Shown one piece after another: positions 1-11,814 of a stretch of 64,000 nt of DNA (position 1 is its first letter; the number at the start of each line of letters is the position of its first letter). The stretch comes from Sophora flavescens (taxonomy: Eukaryota; Streptophyta; Magnoliopsida; Fabales; Fabaceae): positions 55,135,196 through 55,199,195 of the forward strand of contig CM061063.1 of NCBI GenBank assembly GCA_030762895.1. Direction: 5' to 3'. Position numbers and translations under genes: made by a program. Under the pieces are notes generated by a model. It made no database searches, was not told the origin of the DNA, and saw only the letters and a list, made by a program, of their open reading frames with translations.

Positions 1-703
1 TCCGATTCGACCCAATCCAATTAAATACAGTTTGGATTGGATTGGATAATTCTATTTTTGTCATACTTTACTTTTTTTCTTATGCCAAGTATCCTTGCTA
101 CTTATTTAATAGTGAACAAAGGATAATCTTCATTTTAATTTGGGAGTTTGAGAAAAAAATAATTATTGTTATTTTTTAAGACGTGCTTTTATGTAAATTC
201 TCTATATCTACTCTCACTTATCCAATATTTTTTTTCCTTGAATCAACTATAGATAAATTGTAACTAATTATTTTTCAAACTTACTTAATTGATTTCATAT
301 TTTTTATGTTTACTCAATCAAGTATATATATGTTATGCATCAAATTTTTTAGTAAAATATAACTTCAAGACATTAATATTTATTCTAAATAGTCTCATAT
401 ATGTCATTTCAACAAAAATATTAAAGAGAATGATGAACATAAAAGTATGAAAACAATGTTAAGTATGAGTAATACTATAATTTCAAGAATAATAGTATAT
501 GTATATAATAGATCGGTTTGGATTGGATTGGGTTGGATTGGATTTCACTAGAGGATCCAAAATCCGATCCAATCCAATAAAAAATTGTGGTTTTTTTTAT
601 TTTCGATTTTTTCGATTTTTGGTTTATTCGGTTTTCGGTTTTCGGTTTTTCGATTCGGTTTTTACGGTTTAAATCAATTTGAATCGGTTGATGAATACCC
701 CTG
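1..703. mobile_element. right part of a hAT-like non-autonomous element (left end outside window)
   Basis: AT-rich DNA carrying GGATTGGATTGG-type subterminal repeats at about 30-50 and 510-545 and their complements at about 5-25 and 560-580, ending in GATGAATACCCCTG at 690-703. Reversed, that end reads CAGGGGTATTCATC, like the termini of many plant hAT elements. The other two hAT elements here (26083-27069 and 31555-32620) have related TAGGGGTG termini. The left terminus and therefore the target duplication lie outside the window, so family and boundary are inferred. No coding frame is credible. Confidence 0.4.
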
Positions 704-2178
704 ATGATCACTAGAGCACCGATTCCCCTTTTCAAAGAGAGGCTTTTGATCTCCTTTCAAGTATCTCAAAGTTCAATTCTTTTGCCATGCATACATATGT
801 ACCTAGGCGATATAGATAACTTTATGGACCCAAGAGGTGAAATCAAAACATAAATAAGTAAAAAAATATGAGAGGAATCCTAATCAATTATGTTATTCCC
901 TGAACAAAATCTAAAGAGCAAAAAAATCCAATTGTAAATTTCAATATTCCAAATCACTTCTGCGTCCCATTTTCCTAGACAAGTTTCCTAGTCATTGCGG
1001 GAAAACACAACCTAGATTTGATCCTTTAATCCTTTGCTTTGGCACTTACCATATCTTTCTATCTTCAAATATATCAGAATAAGTGGAGAATAAGCAAAAG
1101 TTAGAAGATTAGAACTTGTAAATTTGATTAGGACATCAGATTCCATAGTTTTTTTTTTTTGGTCTCTCCACATCTTTACATGCTTCTCAGCCTCACCAAC
1201 CTCAACCTCTACGCTACAAACACCTACTCATATGACTCTATATTGCAAAGGCTAAAATTGATATAAACAAGACAGAAAAAGACAATAACTGAAGCCTGAA
1301 AAACAGGTTGGCATCTTTTTCTCTATCTCAGGGCCTCGAATCCTTTTTCCTTCCTCACATGATTCCTCAAGCTTAACCCACCTGCACAACCACCAATTAG
1401 CCTCAAACATGAAAAAATGCATAAAAAAATTACTGTCTTTTTTCAACATTAAAGCATTGGAAATACACGCAAGGTAGAGAATGGTGACAACAAAACAACC
1501 AAGAAACAACAAAGCTGAAAAAATCAGTAATTAACCCCACACCCCCTCCTTGGACCTGCATATATGGCCACAAAATATTGCAGTGATGGCTGCATAACCC
1601 TCAGGAATCTGACATAATATGTATTATAATATATATTTTTTTCACATAGGAAAGTTCCTCTCAATTGTTTTGCCGATACTCTTCTTATTGAATGTAGTGT
1701 GCAAAATACAAAAGTTGTGTGAAGATGTATGTACTTGTGTTTTTTTTTTTTTTTTTTGGAGAGTGTGGGACTTGGGATGCCAAGAGATGAAAGAGAAATA
1801 ATCAATTTCTGAAAGAGAAATATATAAGCAACAAAATTAACCACTGTAAGTATTCAGTTTCTGAAACAAGAGTCCTGAAAGTACCTGGGAAAAAAAAAAG
1901 AACTGTTTCTTGCATACAAAATAACATAAACCATAATAATCAATACAAAATGCTACCAAGATATTTTCAAACTCCCTCGTTCTCAAAAAATGGTTAAAAA
2001 AAATCTGAAAGAGAAGACTCAAGCAAACAGCATATTGTAAATACCAAATTCAATTGTATCAAATGTGACACAAAGATTGTGAGTTTAATTTCAAAAGGGT
2101 AATGGCAGATCTCTGTTAAATTAATCTTGTTAAGGAGAATTAAAAAGTGGGGGGGTCCAAAATTAAGCTCTTTTGATC
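704..2178. other. gene-free stretch downstream of the DUF538 gene
   Basis: About 1.5 kb without a recognisable gene, RNA or complete transposon. It contains poly-A/T runs and a GA-rich tract near 2229-2243. It is the 3' side of the minus-strand DUF538 gene, so it may hold its 3' untranslated region or a further exon, but none could be identified. The short open frames do not resemble known proteins. Confidence 0.5.
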
Positions 2179-2657
2179 TCAGAATGAACTGAATTTACCT
2201 TGTGGCTTGCAGTGAGGTGGGTCTTCAAAGAGAGAGAGAGAAAGCTGTTTGTAAGCAAGGCCAATGTCAAAGAGAATCAACCCTGATGATGGATCATCAA
2301 CTATGATGTCCTTAACAGGTAGCCACACAAAAGCTCTTCCTGCTGCAGACCCTCCACACCTATGAGGCTACCATAGGTGAGGTTAGCTGTGACCACACGT
2401 TCAAAGAACACCCTAGTCTCGTACTTGGTCAAACAAGGTGCATCTAGGAACACTTCTAAGTGACCATCTTCTGAGAAAGTGTATGACTTTACCTCTTCTG
2501 GTAATAGACCAGCTGGCAACCCTTTTGAGCGGAGAAGGTCATGGATGGAGGAAGAAGGTGAAGGAGGTGAAGATGAGAGAGAAAATGGGGGAGAGATTAG
2601 GAGGAGAAGGAGAGAGAAAGACAAGAGGGTTGTGAAGAGAGTGTTAAGGAATGCCAT
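2179..2657 (-). CDS. DUF538 family secreted protein, with a one-base frameshift
   Basis: DUF538 is a plant family of small proteins of uncertain role, often secreted or cell-wall associated. The chosen ATG at 2657 gives MAFLNTLFTTLLSF, a hydrophobic leader followed by a Ser/Pro-rich stretch, consistent with a signal peptide. Then come family hallmarks: IHDLLRSKGLPAGLLPEEV, a DGHLEVFLDAPC segment and NLTYGSLIGVEGL. At 2329-2332 a run of four T (minus strand) shifts the frame; the frame that follows carries the conserved C-terminal half (WLPVKDIIVDDPSSG, then GLAYKQLSLSLFEDPP) to a TGA at 2179-2181. The family normally reads straight through this point, so one base is missing by comparison. CAAGGTAAAT near 2200 could be a splice donor, making GKFSSF-stop a read-through. 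The gene is either a recent pseudogene or carries a sequencing error in a homopolymer. Identification is firm; functional status is open. Confidence 0.8.
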
Positions 2658-4865
2658 ATGCTTTGCATAGAACAAAAAGAGAAAGGAACATAAGGGGGTT
2701 TAAGAGGAGTTTCTTTTGAGGAAGAGACTGAAGTGAGTGTGGAAAATGGAAAGACTGTTTAAGAAAAGGTGAAGATGAGTGAATGTGTGGAGTGACTATG
2801 TTGCCCATGGTTGGTAATTACTTTGGTTGTGTGTTGTGGACTTGTGGGGTGGGTCATTTGTTTGCTTGTTTGAGGTTTTAATTTACAACCATATTTTGTA
2901 CCATGATACTACTCTACTCTACTCAAACTATCTCAACTACACATCTTATGTTGATTTGTTTTTATGCTTATAAATGCAGTTGTTGGTTCTTTGCTTGATG
3001 TATGTTGTAACTTATCTTGTAAGTTCCAAGCATTTGTTAGTACATACTAAATTAATTACAATTGCTTGACCTTGATTACTACTACCCTTACCCTTCCCCC
3101 AAAGTAAAAGCAAAATACTTTCATATATAATATTATATTGAATATACTTACTTCCATGTCATAATATGAAAAAATAATCAATTTTGTAGTTCTTTTGATA
3201 AAAAAAATCCCTAAATAAAAGAATTCCACATTTTCAATTAAATAGAGGGTGCGGAAGCCTACAAAATTGATTGTTTTCACATTTCTGTTTTACAAAGGAA
3301 AAGATTTGTTTAGAGGTCAATGAATGAATATGGCTTGTATATCACTATGAAATACAGTTGTATATTATCATATTATAGCAATGCACACAAAATGCCAAAG
3401 AAAAAATAATTTATAATAATTTATGTTTATAAAGTGGCCCAATCTGCTCAACTGGCACTCTTATATGATTAGTCAGGTTGCATCATGAAAATCGATGGAA
3501 ATTGACAGGTAGATATTATCAATCACCAAAGCCAAAGTAGGTTCCTTAAGAAAGCATAATCAAGACTAACATAGAAAGCAATACATAATCATATGGAAAA
3601 TTAACCATGGTTAAAGTAGAAGAGGGCAATTCGGTCAATCCACTGAATCAAGAAAAATACAACGGATTGAGAAGGAGTAGTGATGTGGAGAGTAACGGCT
3701 GCATTTGTAAATTGTCAGCGAAGGCACAGAGAGGGTCAGAGAACTAGCACCCTGTCACAATCTGTTACTGATTGGGGGGTGAAACGGTCATTTGGAACTT
3801 TCATGGTGTCGGGTAAGATTCGGTGTGCTGCAAACCACCCTTGTAGGCTTAGACTTATTTAGCTAAAAAAAAAAAACTCAGACTTATTTAATAATATGTA
3901 CCGTCAATAATTAATAACAAATAATTAATAAAAATTATTAAAGTCGTATATACTGTCAAGGTAAAAAATTTATACGGACATTCTTAGGAAAAAAAAGTTT
4001 ATATTGACATTTGTTAACATTTTAATATGTGTGATATTATTTTAATAACTATGAGAGAGAAATAACAATAATGTTGATTTGTAAATATATTATTGGATAT
4101 TAATGTAAAAATCTTTTATACCGATAATGCATAAAAATTAAATATTAGAGTTTAGTTTCTATGAATTATCATTTGTCAACATAAAGTTACACTTATATCC
4201 AATAATATCTTGACAAATCAAAATTTTTATTATTTATCTTTCTTATTTATTAAAATAAAATCACATATATAAAAATGTTATTTAATATCAGCATAAAACA
4301 TGAGACATAAGGTGGTAAAGATGGTTGTGGTGAGAGAGTTAAAGAGTGAGTCATAAGAAGGTCGATGGTTTAAACTCCACCAACTAACAAAAAACTAACA
4401 TTTATCTATAAAAAATATCAACATAAAACTTTTTATACCAACAAAGTATATTACTTTAATCAAATTTACTTTATATGCTTAGTTACTTTTTGTTTCAAAA
4501 TCTTATTGTGGTACAGGTGCTTATAGGATCCGAAGGTTTTCCCTATCTTAGATCGGTGTACCATCTCTCATCCTAAATTTTTTTCATAAAAAAATCCTAT
4601 TATGGTATGCAAGAGACAAATTTATTAGATACTGTTGTAACGAGACAAATTATTGCCATTTTTCTCAAAATTAAACTTTAGTCCTATATTTAAAAATGCA
4701 AGTACAATCCTTTTCCTGTTGCAATTAAATTTTTAACATGTAAAAAAAAACAAATTTAACATTCATGTCAATTTTTTGCGAGCTAAAATAAAATTTTGAA
4801 AAAAAAAATTAAAAGTTTGTTTAGCCAATTATTTCAGAGATCAGTTTTATAGTCTGGTGGATTAG
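2658..4865. other. intergenic region upstream of the DUF538 gene
   Basis: About 2.2 kb. The first few hundred bases are 5' of the minus-strand DUF538 gene and should contain its promoter, but no clear TATA or motif could be assigned. The part at 3600-3870 is somewhat richer in G+C, with an open frame of 60 codons of unknown meaning. The rest is AT-rich with no gene or element I can define. Confidence 0.45.
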
Positions 4866-5205
4866 GTGTGTGTTTGGATGAGATTTTCACAAACGTGATT
4901 TTCGAAGGAGTTGATTTTGTTGAATTGATTTAGGTTAAAAGTGGGTTGAAAGTGTAGTGATTTATGTTTGAATGTCTTCATGAAAAAGGTAATTTATTGA
5001 CTCAACATTATTTGTCAATTTACAAACTGCATAATCAATTTTTGGATCTAACGTGAAAGCTACAAATTTCAGCTTCAAAATGGGCGTGATTTTGAGGCTA
5101 TAATCACTTTCTGATCATAAGAGCCAAACATTAAAAATATTCGATCAAACCACGTTTGACGACCATGGCAGAGGCACTTCCAGCACTTCAAACCAAAACA
5201 CACTA
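4866..5205. mobile_element. MITE with GTGTGTTTGG ends, copy 1
   Basis: Begins GTGTGTGTTTGGATGAG and ends CCAAAACACAC, an imperfect terminal inverted repeat. The interior has the AT-rich GATTTTGNNNGAATTGATTT style shared with the neighbouring copies. It has no coding frame. The superfamily is not certain. Confidence 0.45.
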
Positions 5206-5248
5206 GTTCAACTTGCTTAGTACAACCATCACTATATGAATCTTGTGA

Positions 5249-5569
5249 GTGTGTGTTTGGATGAACGTTTGATAAAAGTGAATTTGAATGAAATTGATTT
5301 TGTAAAATTGATTTTGTTAGAATCGAGTTTGAGGTGAAGTGATTTATGTTTGGATGTTTTTGTTTTAAAAGCAAGTTTGATGTAAAATTTAGTGTAAATT
5401 TTCCAATTCAATGCAAAAGCTATTTTTTGTAGCTTCTACTCCGAACCGTTTCTGAAGACAAAATCAATTTTACCTGATAGTAACCAAACACCTCATTTTT
5501 ATTAAAATCACGTTTGATAAGGGTCACAATCAATTCTAGAGGTTTCCAACGTGAAACCAAACACACACT
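5249..5569. mobile_element. MITE with AGTGTGTGTTTGG ends, copy 2
   Basis: Starts AGTGTGTGTTTGGATG and ends CCAAACACACACT, an almost perfect inverted terminal repeat about 320 bp apart. The interior motif GTAGCTTCTACTCCG recurs in a related fragment near 38190. Non-coding. It lies about 45 bp from copy 1, suggesting targeting of one element to the edge of another. Confidence 0.55.
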
Positions 5570-5582
5570 GACTATATTTAAT

Positions 5583-5935
5583 TTCCTTTTGTTTTAGATT
5601 TTGATATAATTTATTTTGAAAAAATTGAGGTTTAAAAAATCGATTTATGTTTTGTCATGATATTTAAAAATGAGTTTAGAAGAATTAATTTTTTTTTTGA
5701 TAAAATAAATTCACTTTTGAGATGTAAATATAAAAAAATTTATAGGTCAAACACTTGGAACCAATTCTATTTTAAAAAAAAAATATTATTACTTTTCTTA
5801 AAATCAATTCTACTCATCTAAACATATTTTTTTTAACACAATTTATAACTAAACAAGATTCAAAATTTTTAAACCAATTATATCTGACGCAAACAGAATT
5901 TTTCATTACCTGGAATCTAAAACAAACACATACTA
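5583..5935. mobile_element. MITE-like foldback, copy 3
   Basis: Left end TTTTGTTTTAGATT and right end AATCTAAAACAAACAC form inverted repeats around an AT-rich interior of the same style as copies 1 and 2. The exact boundary and target duplication are unclear. Confidence 0.35.
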
Positions 5936-6928
5936 TTATTTATTCCATATCCGGCTAAAGAAGGCCGATCTATATATACTCATACCATAACAAAGTTTGA
6001 TTCCCTTTAAGAACTTATTGCTTATAAAAAGGTTGGCATAGGATTTGTTTTGATAAATTCATAGAAAAATAAATATTTTCTTAAATCAAAAACTTATTGT
6101 GTGGTTGAATAAATTTTGATCACTTTTTTTTTTTAAAATAAAGTGATAACCGGACCTTTTTTTTTTTAAAAGGCAATTACATCTAAAACACTAAAAAAAA
6201 AAACTTATTTCATCCAAATAGGCTCCTAATAATATAGTTGAAAGACCTTTAATCCTATACATTAGGTTTCAGCTCGTGGAATAACACGCAATTCACTGAT
6301 CATTCTTAATAGATAATTTACTCCAAGTGACCATTTCTTTCAAACTTGATTGCGGATGCAAAATCTTCTTATATCCTCATTTTTTTTTCACTTGCAGGCC
6401 ACATTTTAACTTAATTGGTTTTGATTGGTCCCTTTTTGACCTTGACGTTGTCATTTCTTAATTGTCTCTCCCCGTTACCGAGGGTATCAAAGTTATTGCC
6501 CGTTGAAGAATAATAGAAAAGTGGTGATACACTAAAATGAAAAATGAGGTAGATTCTATGGTGCGTCTTATTAAAAGTGATGTATTCGTGCATATTAAAA
6601 TTAAGCAATCTGGATTGTTATGTTGCCATATGACATGATTTTTTTTCGTCTGAATTATTGTCCCAGTAAACATTGATCAAAGTTGGTCAAAAGATTTTTA
6701 TTTGCATATATGATGCTTGTATTTTTGTATTTGCACATATACCTCTTCTTGATTTTTTTTTTTAAATTCTCTCCACCATTGGTTGATAGGTAGAGTAAAA
6801 AATGAACTAGGCTAAAATATATATTTGCAGAGTTAATGTATAATTATATAATATTTTAGATTTTTTAATCTAATTCATTTCTTTAGACAATAAGAATTAT
6901 ATATGTTTTACTCATCAGAGTTCAATAC
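5936..6928. other. gene-free stretch
   Basis: About 1 kb of AT-rich sequence with several poly-A/T runs. Nothing coding or repetitive could be recognised. Open frames at 6411-6673 on the minus strand have no family features. Confidence 0.45.
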
Positions 6929-7096
6929 AAGGTTTTTGGCAACATTTTTCAATGGAAAAGGATTCTAAAAGCTAGGATTCGTGGGATTCAACAAGATTTG
7001 GACATAAATTCCCAGGATCTTATCATATTGGAAGAGGAACGTCAAAAGGATTATAATCTTGTGTTAATTAGACACGCCAAAATGGTGAAGAAATGA
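6929..7096 (+). pseudogene. LINE (L1-type) ORF2 fragment
   Basis: The plus frame starting with the codons for VFGNIFQWKRILKARIRG at about 6932 continues through a GIQQDLD and LEEERQKDYNLVL pattern. This matches the segment between endonuclease and reverse transcriptase of plant L1-type ORF2 proteins, typically VFGN..(K/R)...A R...IQ followed by an acidic LE.EL...Y stretch. It ends at a TGA after about 55 codons, shortly before element A begins at 7154. I could not find its continuation beyond element A. It is dead. Confidence 0.55.
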
Positions 7097-7153
7097 ATTT
7101 TAGAAAAGAAGCAACAATTAAAAGGGTTTGGAAACGAAAGCAAAGACACATGC

Positions 7154-7575
7154 TCTTATGGGAGTCCGAGTTATATACTCGAGACCGACTTGTATACTTG
7201 GGGCTGACTTCATTAACAACACGAATTCGACAGAGATTTGGGCCGAAAAGTAAAAGACTTGGCATTCGAGGCTGAGCTCTTGACTAGCTAGATGCCCAAG
7301 AGTTAGATAAATCACATGGAGAAATCGGATGGGTAGTGGGCGAAACATATAACGGCTGAACGACCAACTCATGAATGAAAGATAACGGCAAGTATTAATA
7401 CCCGTCGTCCGACTATCATTGCCAATGCGGCAACGGCTATCCGAGAGTGAAGAGACCCATTTATGAGAGGTAAATATGGAGCCTACTGTAAGTAGAGGCA
7501 GTAGGAATGAAGAAAGGGAGGAGACAACACGTTCAATTACATTGAGCCGAGAAAACAAATCTTTGGCAAGAACTA
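7154..7575 (+). repeat. element A 5' LTR
   Basis: 422 bp matching 25654-26074, for example the shared segments GGCATTCGAGGCTGAGCTC and GGTAAATATGGAGCC. The first bases read TCTTATGGG where the 3' LTR has the canonical TGTTATGGG, so the TG terminus has decayed here. It ends AAGAACTA, next to the primer site. Confidence 0.8.
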
Positions 7576-7577
7576 TT

Positions 7578-7597
7578 TGGCGCCCACCGTGGGGCTC
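7578..7597 (+). other. element A primer binding site, tRNA-Lys type
   Basis: TGGCGCCCACCGTGGGGCTC is the complement of the 3' end of plant tRNA-Lys(CUU) including CCA, as I know that tRNA. It starts two bases after the LTR. It is a priming site, not a tRNA gene. Confidence 0.75.
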
Positions 7598-7929
7598 TGG
7601 TAAAACTCTTCCTTCGTCACTCAAGGGAAAGACGAGTCATACTAGAGCTTGGGAGGAAACTCCCAATTATCATTCAATGGCGGTTAGCGGGTCACAACTC
7701 TCCGCCGAGCATTCCTTTTATGATTGGTATACACGGTAGAAAAATTTGGATGACAACTTAGATATACGCAAACATATGGATGACGGATGACTTCCATTAC
7801 GTGAAGTTCAAAGGTAGGGACAAGTCTCGGAGCAACATGGTTATGATGAAGATCTGACGATCGTGAGGCCGTACATTCAATCATTGAAGAATTATGTCGA
7901 GTTCTCATGGATGACCTAGTGTGTGAGTT

Positions 7930-8295
7930 CTTTTGTAGTGTTTCTAGCCTAAGTCGGCAGACAAAGTCAAGTCATACTTTCAATTGTTAAAGAAGCCGAC
8001 CAAGTTCTCTTGGACGACAAAGTGTGCCTAAGTTGGCAGACAAAGTCAAGTCATGGTTTCAATTGTTTATAAAGAAGTCGGCCGAGTTCTCGTGGACGAC
8101 CGAGCATGCGAATTCCTTTGTAGTGTTTTTTTACTCAAGTCGGTAGACAGAGTCAAGTCATACTTTCAATTGTTGAAGAAGATGGCCAAGTTATCATGGA
8201 CGATCGAGTGTTCCTAAGTCGGCAGAGAAAATCTTACCATACTTTCAATCATTGAATAATCTTGTCGAGTTCTCATGGTCGACCGAGGCTGAGAA
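7930..8295 (+). repeat. imperfect tandem repeats inside element A
   Basis: Four degenerate copies of roughly 100 bp. Each contains CTAAGTCGGCAGACAAAGTC, a CATACTTTCAATTGTT block and a GAGTTCTCNTGGNCGAC block. Spacing varies and the copies are diverged. No coding meaning seen. Confidence 0.6.
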
Positions 8296-8495
8296 TGACT
8301 TTGTCTAGTTAGAGGAATTTCCTCATGTCACCCCCTGATTCTAACCCGATTTTTCCAGGTAAGATGTTTTATTTATATTTATCACTAATGGAGCTTTCTA
8401 TTTATGTTTTCATCATCTAGGAGATTGGAAAGGAGCAACGTTCGGTTTGTTAGATCACCCGAGTACTACAACGCCTTACAGTTGGTTATCAACTG

Positions 8496-8783
8496 ATGGA
8501 GAAGTTGCGATCTAGGAATTGGAATAAGTTCAGTAGTTTGATATCCGAGTATATTGAATTTAATATCAAACATTTGACAAGGGAGAAGAACTTGCAAATT
8601 GACATTTTGTCAAAGTCGGTAAGCTCCAAAAAAGTAGGTCGGACGAGCATAAGGATGGAAGAAGCTCTCCAGATGGACGAGCACGTGATATTAACAATGT
8701 TTATAATTAGGAGATTTTTTTTAGTATTATTAGGCCGAGTTTATACTCGGACCGACTACTGTTACGATTGTACCGAGTGCTAA
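8496..8783 (+). pseudogene. remnant of a Ty3/gypsy RNase H domain in element A
   Basis: A frame of 95 codons from ATG 8496. Residues about 14-45 (SEYIEFNIKHLTREKN, then DILSKSVSSKK) match the C-terminal end of the Ty3/gypsy RNase H domain, usually F...HV.RE.N..AD.LS.LAS. The catalytic core that should precede it and the integrase that should follow are absent. It supports derivation of element A from a Tat/Ogre-like autonomous parent by internal deletion. The remaining codons after about residue 50 look non-coding. Confidence 0.55.
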
Positions 8784-9705
8784 CTCGAGTCCCACCTTGC
8801 TCATGTGAACCAAGGTCTCACACTCAATAGGAAATGTCTAAGCCCATATGTCGATTCTCGACTTGAGGCTTAGGAGACTTCTGTAATGGATGAGTCGAGT
8901 ATGAACTCGGCCCCATCTTATCTACCTAGACTAAAGTCTGGTGACAGGTAAAGAAATACTAGTCTTGCATGGTTGGAGGCCTGGAGGTCTACTACTACGC
9001 TATGGTTATACCGAGTTTATACTCGGGCCGACTTCATACTCGGATCCATCTTGTTTACACCATTGTGACCGAGCTTATACTCAGATCCATCTTGTTTACA
9101 CCATTGTAGACAGGTCGGGTTCATTCTCGGATCCATCTTGTTTACACCGAAGTCCTAATGGACTTGGAAATGGGAAAGTCTTAATATATTGCATTATGGT
9201 TATACCGAGTTTATACTCGGGTCGACTTCATACTCGGATCCATCTTGTTTACACCATTGTAGACAGGCCGAGTTTGTAACACCCTACTTTTTATTTTCCG
9301 ATTTTTATTTTTTTCGGTAAAAATATTTTATTTGTATTAACTTAGGTATAAATGTATTTATTTATATGTTTATCCGAGTTCATGGAGATTGATTTTTATG
9401 AAATAAAAATCATATTCATACTCTATCTTAGGGTAGAAGCTTACGGTAAAAATTTGGGTTGAAAATTCAGACGGAACCCGGTCTGCGTTTTCACTGACAG
9501 TATAATTTTCTTGGGCAGAAAAACCAAATTTTGACTCGTGAACGAAATGGTTTATATTTAAATCATATTTCTAACGAGTTTGGTTGTTTTGAAAATTTTC
9601 AACCGAAAATAAAATATTACGCTTTTTACGGGCGTAAAACCCTAATCGGGAAACCGACGGAATCGAGAAGGGAAGTGCAAAGACCCGTCAAGAGATCGGG
9701 ACAAC

Positions 9706-10258
9706 GAGTCATACATGATGACTCATGGAGGATGAGTCACTAAGCATTTATGAGCATTAAATGCAAGTAATCATGACATTTAGGTAAAAAGACCAAAATA
9801 CCCCCAAGCTTTCGCGGGTATTAACAAGACGCATCTACGCACTCTTATCCACTCATTTTTCGTGGTTGAAAACCTCCCAAATCTCTTCAATTTCGTGCCT
9901 CCACCTCCAATAAATCTTACCTATGTCATTTTGCTTTCGTTTCATTATTTTCCTCTCAAAAACCGAAATCGGGTAAACGAGCGGAAATTGCGTCACGGAA
10001 TTTAGGAGAACCGCTAATGGATAAGATCGATGACTCATTGGTGAGTCATTTTGTGTGGCCCAAAATCAGCCACACCTCCATCAAATGTGAGCCACATATT
10101 ATTAACCATGGTTAGCCAAAATAACCTTAGTTAAGTTAATTATAACCTTAGTTAAGTTAATTATAACCTTAGTTAAGCTTATATTAATTTAATAATCACA
10201 AAACCCATTAAACCAATTCCTTTTAACCAAACAAGGCATAAGATTACTCCTATAAATA
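9706..10258 (+). promoter_or_regulatory. element B U3 promoter: TGAGTCA motifs and TATA box
   Basis: TATAAATA at 10251-10258 (copy in the 3' LTR at 20722-20729) is the likely core promoter. Upstream are GAGTCAT near 9706, TGACTCA at 9719-9725, TGAGTCA near 9733, and the inverted pair TGACTCATTGGTGAGTCA at 10031-10048. TGA(G/C)TCA is the classic GCN4/AP-1 type bZIP site. Both LTRs keep these sites. Transcription factor binding is inferred. Confidence 0.55.
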
Positions 10259-11814
10259 CCCCAAAACCGTGGCCTCCCTCACAATTTCACTCATCTTCTT
10301 CATTCTCTCCATCTTCCTCACCAACTAAGTTACAAAACCCTAAGAACACCGAATCTCCACCAAACATATGACCCTCTTCCTTTCTGAAACTCGAACAACA
10401 CTCAACATAAAAGTTGTTCCTCTTTATCTTTTCTTTCCAACAAGCTAAATATCATCAAAAACGGATAAGTGGATTGGGAGAAAGGCTCAAAATACAGAAA
10501 CTGCCCAGAATTCCCAGCAACCCACGAAACAGCATAAAGAATGCCCTTTTAACCCCTGTTATGATCCGAACCAAATGAAACCTTAAACACCAAAGTTGTT
10601 CCTTTTCTTCTTATCTTTCTATCAAGCCAAAGTTCGTAATTTTTGGATGAGTATATTGTGAGATACACTCACAATACCATCACACCCTCAAGCTGTCCAG
10701 TTTTCAACATAGTGAAGGTTGATCATTTTCTTCATTTCTTCAATCTTCAAGAGGTAAAAGCTCATCTCCTTGATCATATAAGCTTTCATATTCATGTATT
10801 TATCATGTTTATTCCATGAATCATATTTTTCCATTCCTAGATCTAGAACTTCAAATAATTCTAGAAAATTGTAGAAAAATCCTTTTAATGTGAAACCAAT
10901 TTCTATGATCTTGTGATGTCTTCCACTTTCATTATCCAAGAGCTTGAATCCAACTAAAAATCTCTAGCTTAATTTCCTAATATGGTCCGAAACCCTAACC
11001 CTAAAGGTTAGAGGATTTTGTTTCAAATTTTAGTCTTGTAATAAGTAATCTATGTTAGTTAAGACTCTAGTAACTAGGATCCAAAAGATGGCATTGAGAA
11101 GATAATCCTAAACCTATTTTCTAAGTCTTGGCCGAACCTAGCCCTAAAGTGTCATAGATGGTTGTTAGTTTCTTAATTATAGTTATGTTGTTTGAATGAA
11201 GGTGGTTATGTTAACTTGTGGCGGGATAACGAGGATCGTTGTGTACGTGTTTCCGGTGCTGACTCAGGTGGGGAAAAGAATCAACCTATCATCGGAATCG
11301 ATAAGTAGTAGATTATATGATAATTGTGTAGGGCGACCTAAACCCTACTAGTAGTTGAGTAATCGACAAGACCAAAATCATATTGGAAACCTTTTCTGTA
11401 AAACCAATGGTGATTTGGGGATTGTAGGTTTATCGACATTAGGATGATTTTATCTTATCTGAGGTTGATTGAATTTATTATTATTATTTCATTGCTTATG
11501 TGATATGTTGTGGTATTTGAATTATTTTATGATATTGTGTTATGCATGATCTGTCTGGTTTTTAATATTGTGCTTAGCTGATTTTTAAGTAAGGATATGT
11601 GTTGTTCGGGAGATGATTGTTTGGGTGAGAGAATGAATTGACTTAGAGGTGCCTAGCTTAATTAAGTTATCTAATGGATGAGATGTGACATAGAATGCGA
11701 GTTGAGGTTATGATGGGAGTTTGAGGTACAAGGTTGTTATTGATTTGAGATAGTGAGATTCATATAGAGGCTTAGATGCAAATACTTTTTCAGTCCATGA
11801 CGCGTAGATCTGAT

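Noticed and set aside
475..735. 86-codon minus frame with Asn/Lys/Ile-rich repeats
   Set aside because: Arises from the subterminal repeats and poly-T of the hAT-like end.
1252..2022. Minus-strand frames of 60-106 codons downstream of the DUF538 gene
   Set aside because: No family features, low-complexity stretches, and no splice signals linking them convincingly to the gene.
9531..9743. Plus frame of 70 codons with a near-identical twin at 20007-20219
   Set aside because: Again an LTR copy effect; overlaps U3 regulatory motifs and has no protein features.
10688..10939. Minus-strand frame of 83 codons found again at 21159-21410
   Set aside because: Both lie in the two LTRs of element B; their agreement reflects LTR identity, not selection on a protein. 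No family motif.
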